Source of the DNA: Parabacteroides sp.
Lineage (GTDB): Bacteria > Bacteroidota > Bacteroidia > Bacteroidales > Tannerellaceae
DNA length: 64,000 nucleotides
Direction: 5' to 3'
Assembly (NCBI GenBank): GCA_019417325.1
Contig: DXVO01000020.1
Location: forward strand, 124,001-188,000
The translations under genes were made by a program, and so were the position numbers. The notes under the pieces were generated by a model that was not told the origin of the DNA, ran no database searches, and was given only the letters and a program-made list of their open reading frames with translations. Within the stretch, counting starts at the first letter, position 1. Each line of letters begins with the position of its first letter. Shown piece by piece: positions 15,372 to 23,321 of the stretch.

Positions 15372-16541
15372 ATGTTACTGCCGAATGAATGGATAGAGAA
15401 CAGTATTGAGACATACATCTACCACCACACTACAAAATCCCAGATAATCTATTGGGTCGTTTTAGGAGCAATCACCATATCCCTGATTGCACTGCCATTT
15501 ATATATGTGGATATATCCATTCAGGGAAGTGGCATCGTAAGGCCTGTTACAGAAAAAACAGAGATCAAATCGGCTGTTACGGAATATATCGATTCAGTTT
15601 TCGTACGGGAAGGAGAAAAAGTGAACCGGGGTGATATCCTGCTCCGTTTCCGCACAAACAATGCAGACAACAAAATAAATTACCAGTCAAACCGGTTGAA
15701 TGATTACGAAGCCCATCTTACCGATCTGGCTTATTTGGCAAAAGGGGAAGTCCCTGCTACTTTCAGTTCACCCGTTCGCCAACAAGAATACAATTATTTT
15801 ATCCGCCGGAAAAACGAGTTGGAAACAACGCTTGCCCAGGCAAAAAAAGAATACCTGAGGAATAAGACTTTATTTGAGAAAAAAGTCATTTCGGAAGAAG
15901 AATACGATAAATATTATTTCCAGTACCAAAGCCACCAAAATGAACTGGCATCACTCAAAGAGAGTCAAATCAGCACGTGGAGGACAGACCAGAATTCATA
16001 CCGGAACTCATATAATGAAATGAAAACAAACCAGAAACAGGAAATAAAGAATAAAGACCTGTATATCGTACGCAGTCCGGTTAGCGGAACCGTCGATCAG
16101 TTTTCGGGTATTTATAAAGGGAGCAATATCCAGACAGGACAATCCTTAGCTGTAATCAGTCCCGATTCCACCCTCTGCTTCGAAATTTATGTAACGCCAC
16201 GGGACATCGGTTTCCTGCATATCGATATGCCGGTCAATATACAGGTCGAATCGTTTAATTACAATGAATGGGGTACACTCCCCGGAAAGGTAAAAGAAAT
16301 CTCATCCGACTTTCTGACAGACAGCCAGGGTAACTCTTTTTACAAAATAAAATGCCGGATGGAAAAGAATTATCTTACCCTGAAAAGTACAGGCAAAAAG
16401 GGATACCTGAAAAAAGGGATGACCGTAAATGCGCATTTCATGATTACCGAACGTTCCCTGTTTGACCTGCTTTACCAAAAGATGGACGACTGGGCTAATC
16501 CTACACAATATAAAACAGACCGGATAATTGCTAAAAATTAG
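15372..16541 (+). CDS. HlyD-family periplasmic adaptor of a peptide exporter
   Basis: 389 residues. A short cytoplasmic N-terminus is followed by one membrane span (about 26-48), then a lipoyl/barrel-sandwich half motif (GSGIVRPV...EIKSAV...VFVREGEKVNRGDILLRF). A long coiled-coil hairpin (about 130-225) comes next, then the second lipoyl half (IVRSPVSGTVDQFSGIYKGSNIQTGQSLAVI) and a beta-barrel domain. It links an inner-membrane ABC exporter to a TolC-type channel, none of which is encoded in this island. It ends 10 bases before the PCAT start. Confidence 0.93.
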   Translation: MLLPNEWIENSIETYIYHHTTKSQIIYWVVLGAITISLIALPFIYVDISIQGSGIVRPVTEKTEIKSAVTEYIDSVFVREGEKVNRGDILLRFRTNNADNKINYQSNRLNDYEAHLTDLAYLAKGEVPATFSSPVRQQEYNYFIRRKNELETTLAQAKKEYLRNKTLFEKKVISEEEYDKYYFQYQSHQNELASLKESQISTWRTDQNSYRNSYNEMKTNQKQEIKNKDLYIVRSPVSGTVDQFSGIYKGSNIQTGQSLAVISPDSTLCFEIYVTPRDIGFLHIDMPVNIQVESFNYNEWGTLPGKVKEISSDFLTDSQGNSFYKIKCRMEKNYLTLKSTGKKGYLKKGMTVNAHFMITERSLFDLLYQKMDDWANPTQYKTDRIIAKN

Positions 16542-16551
16542 AAATCAAAGT

Positions 16552-18717
16552 ATGAAAAAAGGAATTCGCATCAAACAGCATGATATAACAGATTGCGGTG
16601 CAGCATGTCTCGCTTCCATTTGCGCTCATTACGGACTACAATATCCTGTAGCACGTATCCGTCAATATGCTTTCACCGATCAGAAAGGGACAAACATTCT
16701 TGGCTTAATTGAAGCTGCCAACAAATTAGGATTCTCCGCCAAAGGGGTCAGGGCACAGTTCGAAGCCTTATCCGTAGTACCCAAACCGACCATTGCCCAT
16801 ATCATCGTAAAAGAAGTGCTCCAACATTTTGTCGTTATCTACAAAGTCACAAAGACCCACATCACCTATATGGATCCGGGAAACGGACAGATGCACAAAA
16901 AGACGAACGAAGCATTCCAAAAAGAATGGACGGGCATACTTGTCCTGATGGAACCGGAAGAGACATTCAAGCAAGGGAATATGAAGGTTAGCATGACACG
17001 CAAATTCCTGTCGTTGCTGGCTCCCCACAAAAGCGTGATGTTCCAAGCTGTTTTCGGAGCGTTGATTTATAGTATATTGGGATTATCCACATCCGTATAC
17101 ATTGGAAAAATTACGGATTATGTGTTAATCGATAAAAATATCAACCTGCTCAACCTGATGGGAATCATCATGCTGCTGATTTTAGTCTTACGTACGTTTA
17201 TCGGTTCCATGAAAAGTATCTTAGCCCTGAAAACGGGACAGAGGATAGATGCCGCATTAATATTAGGTTACTATAAACACCTGCTCACGTTGCCACAACA
17301 ATTCTTTGATACCATGCGGGTCGGAGAAATTATCTCCAGAGTAAACGATGCAGTCAAAATACGCAACTTTATCAATAACGTATCATTAGACCTTGTTGTA
17401 AACTGTATGATTCTTTTCTTCTCCGTTTGCCTGATGTTTGTTTATTCCTGGAAACTGGCTTTGGTTACACTGCTTTCGGCACCGTTATTCTTTGTTATTT
17501 ACTGGTTGTTCAATAAACTGAACCGCAAATACCAGCGAAATATCATGGAAAGAAGTGCCGACCTGGAAGCCCAGTTGGTGGAATCGATTAATTCTATTTC
17601 CACCATAAAACGCTTCGGCATAGAAGACTTTGCCAACCTGAAAACCGAGAGCCGCTTCGTGCATTTGCTCAAAAATACGTACCATAGTATTTATGGAGCT
17701 ATTATCGCACAGGGAGGTATCCAATTCATTTCAACCGGTATTACCGTAGCCGTACTCTGGATTGGCAGTTTGCAGGTTATCGACCAGGAACTGACACCCG
17801 GCACATTAATGGTTTTCTATTCTTTAATCGGGTATGTATTATCCCCTATCGGTTCCCTAATCACTTCCAACCAGACAATTCAGGAAGCCATGATAGCAGC
17901 AGACCGCCTGTTCCAGATTATGGACCTCGAACAGGAACAGAATGACGAACAGAAAATCACTCTTGAAACAGAAATGATAGGCGATATCACGTTCGAAAAC
18001 GTTTCTTTTCGATATGGTTCCCGCAAGCAGGTGTTCGAATCATTGAATCTGACTATAGAAAAAGGAAAAACAACTGCGATTATCGGTGAAAGTGGTTCCG
18101 GCAAAACGACGCTTATCTCTTTGCTTCAGCATATTTATCCCATTCAATCCGGACAAATACGGATTGGAAGTTATGATATTGCACAAATCAGCAACCAAAG
18201 CCTGCGTCGCATGGTCGGTACCGTCCCACAACAGATTGAGTTATTTGCCGGAACAATTGTTGAAAATATTGCCATCGGAGATTTGCAACCGGACATGAAG
18301 CATATTATGGATTTAATCGAGCAATTAGGCTTAAAAGAATTTATCGAGCAACTACCTAAAGGGTATATGACCCATATCGGCGAACATGGTGCTTCACTTT
18401 CGGGCGGAGAACGCCAGCGGCTTGCCATAGCGCGTGCCTTATACAAAGAACCGGACATATTAATTTTCGATGAAGCAACTTCCTCTTTAGATTCCATCTC
18501 CGAAAAGTATGTAAAACAAACATTAGATGCACTCGCCGGCAAAGGAAAAACAATCCTGATCATTGCCCATCGTTTAAGCACAGTCAAAAGAGCGGACAGA
18601 ATTGTCGTAATCGATAAAGGACAAGTAGTAGAAACAGGTACCCATAAAGAACTTTGCTCGATAGCAGATGGCATCTACAAACGCCTGTGGAGAGAACAAG
18701 TGGATGAGATAGATTGA
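16552..18717 (+). CDS. C39-peptidase-containing ABC exporter (PCAT) for GG-leader peptides
   Basis: 721 residues in three domains. The N-terminal C39 peptidase has Q9, C15 (DCGAAC), H92 and D108, a complete catalytic set. A six-span ABC exporter membrane domain (about 150-440) follows. The ATPase domain has Walker A GESGSGKTT, signature LSGGERQR, Walker B ILIFDEATSSLD and an H-loop IAHRLST. PCATs cut peptide leaders after Gly-Gly while exporting them, so the five peptides at 12710-13568 are the obvious substrates. An in-frame TTG at 16528 overlapping the hlyD gene would add eight residues; the ATG at 16552 gives a normal N-terminus. Confidence 0.96.
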   Translation: MKKGIRIKQHDITDCGAACLASICAHYGLQYPVARIRQYAFTDQKGTNILGLIEAANKLGFSAKGVRAQFEALSVVPKPTIAHIIVKEVLQHFVVIYKVTKTHITYMDPGNGQMHKKTNEAFQKEWTGILVLMEPEETFKQGNMKVSMTRKFLSLLAPHKSVMFQAVFGALIYSILGLSTSVYIGKITDYVLIDKNINLLNLMGIIMLLILVLRTFIGSMKSILALKTGQRIDAALILGYYKHLLTLPQQFFDTMRVGEIISRVNDAVKIRNFINNVSLDLVVNCMILFFSVCLMFVYSWKLALVTLLSAPLFFVIYWLFNKLNRKYQRNIMERSADLEAQLVESINSISTIKRFGIEDFANLKTESRFVHLLKNTYHSIYGAIIAQGGIQFISTGITVAVLWIGSLQVIDQELTPGTLMVFYSLIGYVLSPIGSLITSNQTIQEAMIAADRLFQIMDLEQEQNDEQKITLETEMIGDITFENVSFRYGSRKQVFESLNLTIEKGKTTAIIGESGSGKTTLISLLQHIYPIQSGQIRIGSYDIAQISNQSLRRMVGTVPQQIELFAGTIVENIAIGDLQPDMKHIMDLIEQLGLKEFIEQLPKGYMTHIGEHGASLSGGERQRLAIARALYKEPDILIFDEATSSLDSISEKYVKQTLDALAGKGKTILIIAHRLSTVKRADRIVVIDKGQVVETGTHKELCSIADGIYKRLWREQVDEID

Positions 18718-18742
18718 TTTAAGATTAAAATCATCCCTGTAT

Positions 18743-18757
18743 TAACATAAAGATAAC
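18743..18757 (+). promoter_or_regulatory. Putative response-regulator site 5 (TAACnnAAnGATAAC)
   Basis: TAACATAAAGATAAC; its first base is 47 bp upstream of the -7 box at 18790, the same geometry as sites 3 and 4. Confidence 0.65.
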
Positions 18758-18789
18758 ATTCCGTAATTAATCAATTAGCAAAACAATTA

Positions 18790-18797
18790 TATCTTTG
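18790..18797 (+). promoter_or_regulatory. Predicted -7 box for the 18828 membrane protein
   Basis: TATCTTTG matches TAnnTTTG; no -33 element at 19-21 bp. The transcript would begin near 18803, 25 bases before the ATG. Confidence 0.5.
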
Positions 18798-18827
18798 TAA
18801 TATTAATAAACTTCTAAATCATCTATT

Positions 18828-19184
18828 ATGAGAAATAATGATTTAAACAGAAAACCTGGTATTGCAAACAAAAAATTCGGTTTTGCCCAATGGTGTTTAA
18901 CTTTCTTCTTAGTAATCACCTTAGTAAACGAATACAACAATCATGATTATAGCTTAATAAGCCAGATACTTTTTCCTATATTAATGTTTTTTCTCCTATT
19001 GGGGATTAGTAAAAATAATTATACAAGATTTGTATTATCCATACTATTCAGTCTCATGTCTTTCTGTTTTTTTGGAGAAAAAACTATTGTATCTTTTATT
19101 ATTTCATTCGTTAGTGGATTAGGAACTTACCTGGGTTACTTATTTGTATCCAAAAGAGTACAAATCAAGGATTCTAATTCATAA
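18828..19184 (+). CDS. Small membrane protein, paralogue 2 (candidate immunity protein)
   Basis: 118 residues with about three to four spans, homologous over its whole length to the protein at 13839-14177 (KKFGFAQW, EYNNHDYSL, FPILMFFLLLG, SFCFFGEKTI). The C-terminal tail is longer and hydrophilic. The two paralogues bracket the exporter genes and have matching promoters. This suggests each protects against a different secreted peptide, or both serve the same sensory or export function. No known family was recognised. Confidence 0.75.
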   Translation: MRNNDLNRKPGIANKKFGFAQWCLTFFLVITLVNEYNNHDYSLISQILFPILMFFLLLGISKNNYTRFVLSILFSLMSFCFFGEKTIVSFIISFVSGLGTYLGYLFVSKRVQIKDSNS

Positions 19185-19203
19185 GTCAAAGCATCTATTT
19201 CCT

Positions 19204-19242
19204 ATTTCGTTAGTATCTTCTCTGGTTTAGAACTGACGAAAT
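19204..19242 (+). terminator. Possible hairpin terminator after the 18828 gene
   Basis: An 11-bp near-perfect inverted repeat (19204-19214 with 19232-19242, one G-U pair) lies 20 bases after the stop codon. There is no T-tract after it, so termination is uncertain. Confidence 0.3.
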
Positions 19243-19268
19243 AAAAAATATAGGTATTCGAACAAAAG

Positions 19269-19610
19269 ATGACAAGTAAATACATAATAGCCACACAATT
19301 ACACCTTTGTTTTTTCAAAAGTACGATACTTCTTACTTTGATTATTCAGATAGCCGGTAGCTTGTTACTGCATTTCCTGCAACAGATTGACCCGGAAACC
19401 TATCACCCTTCAAATTATATAGTATGTCTTCCCTTTGGGCTTTTCTTCGATCTGGCATATAAAGAATTGAGTTATAAAGAAGTTTATTACTTTTACTATA
19501 ACCAGGGAATACGAAAAACGACACTTTGGCTCTCTTCTTTTTGCTGTTGGGAGATTCTTATTTTATCCATATTCTTAATCATCCGCTTATGTGCAAATGC
19601 CTTGAAGTAG
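19269..19610 (+). CDS. Small membrane protein of an ABC system
   Basis: 113 residues with about three predicted spans (near residues 16-38, 48-66 and 85-108), no recognised domain. Its end overlaps the start of the following ATPase gene by 22 bases, so the two are almost certainly translated together. It may be a permease-like subunit for that ATPase, although it is very short for one. Confidence 0.65.
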   Translation: MTSKYIIATQLHLCFFKSTILLTLIIQIAGSLLLHFLQQIDPETYHPSNYIVCLPFGLFFDLAYKELSYKEVYYFYYNQGIRKTTLWLSSFCCWEILILSIFLIIRLCANALK

Positions 19611-20242
19611 ACAGTATTGTAAAGTCTTTTGGCAACATCGACTTACTAACAGATATCTATCTATGTTGCAAGCCAGGAGAACGAATCGCTATATTCGGCA
19701 GGAATGGTTGCGGAAAATCCACATTGCTAAAAATCATTTTTGGAACAATGTCTTGTGAGAGAAGTTTTATTCGTATCAATGGCAAAGTTCAAACACACAA
19801 AGCATTCCTGTCCGGTCAGATTGCTTATTTACCACAACATCATTTCCTTCCACCTGAATTACCTATAAAAGATGTGATTAAGCTATATATAAATTCCAAT
19901 CCGGAAAATTTCCTAAGGGACAAACATCTAAACCACATTGAAGATTCAAAAATCAAAGATTTATCCGGAGGGGAAATACGCTATCTGGAAATAAAACTTC
20001 TCCTTTTATCATCCCATATGTATATTATGCTGGATGAACCATTCAACGGGCTTTCTCCAATATGCTGCGAATCGGTACGCGAACTTATTTATAAAGCATC
20101 TTCCACAAAAGGAATTATTTTCACCGACCATAATTTCAGAGAAATCCATAAAATAGCCAATCGGATCTTATTATTAGACCAAGGTTACCTGAAAGAAATA
20201 AAAGATTCAACCGAACTTAAACCGTTCGGGTACAGCTTATAA
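19589..20242 (+). CDS. ABC transporter ATP-binding protein
   Basis: 217 residues from the ATG at 19589. Walker A GRNGCGKST, signature LSGGEIRYLE, Walker B YIMLDEPFNGL and the switch region TDHNFREI are all present, so it should hydrolyse ATP. The frame is open upstream, but the earlier starts lie within the preceding gene and add a non-homologous extension. As the neighbour at 19269 is tiny, it probably works with the permease at 20356, perhaps exporting or detoxifying peptides. Confidence 0.88.
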   Translation: MCKCLEVDSIVKSFGNIDLLTDIYLCCKPGERIAIFGRNGCGKSTLLKIIFGTMSCERSFIRINGKVQTHKAFLSGQIAYLPQHHFLPPELPIKDVIKLYINSNPENFLRDKHLNHIEDSKIKDLSGGEIRYLEIKLLLLSSHMYIMLDEPFNGLSPICCESVRELIYKASSTKGIIFTDHNFREIHKIANRILLLDQGYLKEIKDSTELKPFGYSL

Positions 20243-20255
20243 TACTGAAAAAGAT

Positions 20256-20263
20256 TATCTTTG
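20256..20263 (+). promoter_or_regulatory. Predicted -7 box before the ABC permease gene
   Basis: TATCTTTG matches TAnnTTTG, 93 bases before the ATG at 20356. No TAACnnAAnGATAAC site lies at the distance seen for the other island promoters. Confidence 0.35.
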
Positions 20264-20355
20264 TCAATGAAAATTGATAACCGGTTCATCTTAGCTCTTT
20301 TGATTACCCTCAAATAGGGGAACGAGCGGGTAAAGACAAATCATATCTATTAAAT

Positions 20356-21330
20356 ATGGAGAATCTACAAATCTATATCAAACTAAAAATACTATCTTAC
20401 TACAGATTATATAATGAATTTCCTTTATTCATCCGATTTCTATTTTTAGGTATTCTACTCCTATGCGGATATATACTTGCTACATCTAATTTAGTATTAT
20501 CCCTCACACATTATCTGTATTGCTTAGTAGCATTCTTAGTCGTAGGAAACTGGTTCTGCAAATTAAATGCAAAAGAAAAAATACTCATACAAATTTTAAA
20601 CATACCGATCAGAGCTTTATTTTTCATCCGGTGCTTTTTAGTTAGTCTCCCTTTTATCATTTTAAATCTTACAATTGGAGTCTCTGTATTTCTTACAGGA
20701 AGTTTCTTCCTCTATTTCTTCAATCAGATTAAACATGAATGTAAATTTACCATACCCACACCCTATTCTCTCTCCTCCTATCAATGGATTTCAAGCTGGA
20801 GAGCCGAAGGATTATGGCTTTACTTTACCGGAATTATATTCACCTTAGCCGGCTTATATAGCCGGAACGAAAATTTAATTTGCTTTTCACTGATTTGGAT
20901 AACCTGCCTGCCTTGTTTCCTTGCTTATAACACATATACTGATTCAAGATATTTTCTGATAATCTATAAAAGCACATCATTCATACTTATCAGAAAAACG
21001 ACTGAATTAATATACAATATACTAATCTCTTTAATAATCCCTGTGACTCTAATTTTAATATTCAATTTTTTCAGCTTACTGATTCTCTATTGTATAATTG
21101 GGGTTACCATAAGTTCTCTATTCCTGTTATATAGTTACTACTGTTGCTATCCAAACAGATTACAAGCAATTGTTATCTTTGGTATGACTCTGATAGCATC
21201 GGGTACTATCCTTTCGGAAATACCCTTAGCAGGAATATTCTGTAGTCTATTTTTACTATGTATTTTATATTTCATAGCATACCTGAATTTAAAATCTATC
21301 GTATATGCCGAACCTACATCTACAAATTGA
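20356..21330 (+). CDS. ABC transporter membrane protein
   Basis: 324 residues with about eight hydrophobic segments and no extracytoplasmic domain of note. No family motif is recognisable, but it is flanked by two ATPase genes and overlaps the second by 26 bases. That indicates the permease subunit of an ABC system of the type often used for bacteriocin immunity or export. Strongly AT-rich like the rest of the island. Confidence 0.72.
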   Translation: MENLQIYIKLKILSYYRLYNEFPLFIRFLFLGILLLCGYILATSNLVLSLTHYLYCLVAFLVVGNWFCKLNAKEKILIQILNIPIRALFFIRCFLVSLPFIILNLTIGVSVFLTGSFFLYFFNQIKHECKFTIPTPYSLSSYQWISSWRAEGLWLYFTGIIFTLAGLYSRNENLICFSLIWITCLPCFLAYNTYTDSRYFLIIYKSTSFILIRKTTELIYNILISLIIPVTLILIFNFFSLLILYCIIGVTISSLFLLYSYYCCYPNRLQAIVIFGMTLIASGTILSEIPLAGIFCSLFLLCILYFIAYLNLKSIVYAEPTSTN

Positions 21331-22006
21331 GCAACAGAAATACAATAAGCATATTGTTCTTGAAAATATACATCAAACCTATTCTTTAGGCATGATACAC
21401 GGTGTCTTGGGAGGAAATGGAGCAGGAAAGACAACTTTATTCCATTGTATGGCAAACCTGATACCATTTAATGGAAAGCGAATGATACCCGACAGCTATA
21501 CATTTGGATATCTTCCGGCAGAACTTTATATGTATCCGATGATTACAGGAGAAGAATTTCTGAATTTTTATGTAACAGCCAAGAAGATTCCTCTCAACAA
21601 AGAAGAAAAAATACGGTTAAATCAACTTTTCGACCTGCCTTTAGACAGATATGCAACCACTTACTCAACCGGAATGCTAAAAAAGTTATACTTATTAGGT
21701 ATCCTTTTACAATATAACGACCTCTTAATTTTAGATGAACCTTTCAATGGGTTGGATTTCAAATCATCCACATTCATTACAGCATTGCTGTTAAGCCTTA
21801 AAGAACAAGGGCATACTATATTCGTAGCCTCTCATAATATAGAACATCTTTTTTCCTACTCGGATACGCTTTCACTACTTAAAGATAAGAATATTGAGTT
21901 CTATCCTAATAAAGAAGATTTCAAACAAATTGAATATGCTATAAAAGAGGAGGCTATGTCTAAAGTCGACAAAATAAAAGACATATTACCGGCCTATCAC
22001 ATTTAA
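21305..22006 (+). CDS. ABC transporter ATP-binding protein
   Basis: 233 residues. Walker A GGNGAGKTT near residue 36, Walker B LLILDEPFNGLDF and the switch SHNIEHL are intact. The signature motif is YSTGMLKK instead of LSGGQ, as in several DrrA/CcmA-like ATPases. It overlaps the permease gene by 26 bases. The two together could pump peptides out of the membrane (LanFEG-like self-protection) or export another product; context favours the first but does not prove it. Confidence 0.88.
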   Translation: MPNLHLQIEQQKYNKHIVLENIHQTYSLGMIHGVLGGNGAGKTTLFHCMANLIPFNGKRMIPDSYTFGYLPAELYMYPMITGEEFLNFYVTAKKIPLNKEEKIRLNQLFDLPLDRYATTYSTGMLKKLYLLGILLQYNDLLILDEPFNGLDFKSSTFITALLLSLKEQGHTIFVASHNIEHLFSYSDTLSLLKDKNIEFYPNKEDFKQIEYAIKEEAMSKVDKIKDILPAYHI

Positions 22007-22066
22007 CAGATGGAAAACAAAAAAATACCTATATTTATCTCATCACAAACAAAAACCTAAGTTATC

Positions 22067-22306
22067 ATGAAAAAGACTGAAATGAACACATCCGAAGAAA
22101 AAGAAGAGCGGACAAAAAAGACCAAGGCAAAGGCAAAGAAAGCCGCAATACTCCTGCCCATACTGGCAATTTTCATGGTAGCATCTATTCCTTCCGGGGA
22201 GTTTCTGTCACCTTCCTATATGATAAAGAATATCATAATCGGGATGCTTCTTCTTCTCAGCATCTTCTGTCTTTGGTATAGTGCTAAGAAAGAGAAAGAA
22301 TCATAG
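22067..22306 (+). CDS. Small basic two-span membrane protein
   Basis: 79 residues. A highly charged, lysine-rich N-terminus (about residues 1-27) precedes two hydrophobic spans (28-43 and 52-70) and a charged tail. No Gly-Gly leader and no recognised family. It lies 60 bases after the ABC ATPase and is the last gene of the AT-rich island, so it may belong to the same transcript. Confidence 0.5.
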   Translation: MKKTEMNTSEEKEERTKKTKAKAKKAAILLPILAIFMVASIPSGEFLSPSYMIKNIIIGMLLLLSIFCLWYSAKKEKES

Positions 22307-22342
22307 CCTGCTTTTTAAATATCGACGGCATCTTTCCCGGAT

Positions 22343-22373
22343 TTTGAAAAGTCCTTCTTTTTTTCTATATTTG
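22343..22373 (+). promoter_or_regulatory. Predicted promoter of the 22394 gene
   Basis: TTTG at 22343-22346 (-33), 19 bases, TATATTTG at 22366-22373 (-7). A purine-rich GGGAGG lies 10 bases before the ATG. This is the best consensus promoter in the window and marks the right-hand end of the peptide island. Confidence 0.65.
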
Positions 22374-22393
22374 ACAAAAAGGGAGGAAAGAAT

Positions 22394-23278
22394 ATGGCAA
22401 ATCCAAGATTACCTCACTTATCGGAAGTGGAACAGAATCTTCTGTATGAGAAGTTGAATGCTTATAATAAAAACCGGATCTCTTATAAAGAAGCCGGATG
22501 TTACCTAATCGTCTTACCCAGAGACGGAAACCCTTATTGTAGCCTCTGGTTTTTCACCCCTTTACTCGAACGGCGGCCTATCCTGTTTATTGAAGACATT
22601 CATCCGGACATCATTACCTCCATCCGGATTGTAACTACACAACTTTGGTATGTAAACCGTTGTGTGCTAATTACCGAATATAATGAGAAAAGAATGGCGC
22701 ATAATGGGGAAGACCTGATTTCTTTTGGTAAGTATCAGGGGCATTTCCTTTATGAGGTACTGAGGATAGACCCCGGATATATCAATTGGATAGCCTTCAA
22801 CTTTACGGCAAGGATACCCAAACAGGAACGTTTTGTAAAAATGGCACAAGCCTACAATACAATCCATTCGGACCGTTTGCTTAGCAAGAGAAAGCAAGCA
22901 CGCCCGGTCAGCCGCTACTTAGGGAAGAAGGGGGAGAAATTAGACAATATCACCCTTAAAATAATTAAAGTACGGTTGGAAGATGACCCCTATAAAACCC
23001 GGTTAGTAGGGACTACCCCGCAATTTTATGTTCGCCAACGGGTTACGGCTGTCGATTTAAGTGGAAACCTGGTTCAAATTACTTTTTCATCTACCTTGCC
23101 CAGTTCTACTTCCGGACAATTGCCGGCATTAGTACATGCTTATCAACCAGGAGAGATTCTTTATATTGCATCCGCACGAGTTACCGGCTCTTATGAAAGT
23201 TACGGAGCACAATATACACGATTGGGCTATATAAAATTCAAGAATGATAAAGGAAGCATAAAAAGTACGGCAACCTGA
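22394..23278 (+). CDS. Uncharacterised protein with a DUF3820-like segment
   Basis: 294 residues, soluble. The central part contains DLISFGKYQGHFLYEVLRIDPGYINWIAFNF, which resembles the small domain (GKYKGK...DPxYIxW) seen in DUF3820 proteins and at the end of some exonuclease-X-like proteins. The N-terminal 100 residues and the C-terminal part (SRYLGKKGEKLDNITLKIIKV...) are not recognised. It may act in nucleic-acid metabolism, but that is weakly supported. Confidence 0.7.
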   Translation: MANPRLPHLSEVEQNLLYEKLNAYNKNRISYKEAGCYLIVLPRDGNPYCSLWFFTPLLERRPILFIEDIHPDIITSIRIVTTQLWYVNRCVLITEYNEKRMAHNGEDLISFGKYQGHFLYEVLRIDPGYINWIAFNFTARIPKQERFVKMAQAYNTIHSDRLLSKRKQARPVSRYLGKKGEKLDNITLKIIKVRLEDDPYKTRLVGTTPQFYVRQRVTAVDLSGNLVQITFSSTLPSSTSGQLPALVHAYQPGEILYIASARVTGSYESYGAQYTRLGYIKFKNDKGSIKSTAT

Positions 23279-23289
23279 TCAATATCCAC

Positions 23290-23297
23290 TATCTTTG
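23290..23297 (+). promoter_or_regulatory. Predicted -7 box of pdxB
   Basis: TATCTTTG matches TAnnTTTG, 25 bases before the ATG at 23322; no -33 element seen. Confidence 0.4.
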
Positions 23298-23321
23298 TCA
23301 TCCTAAAACACATGTTGCAGT

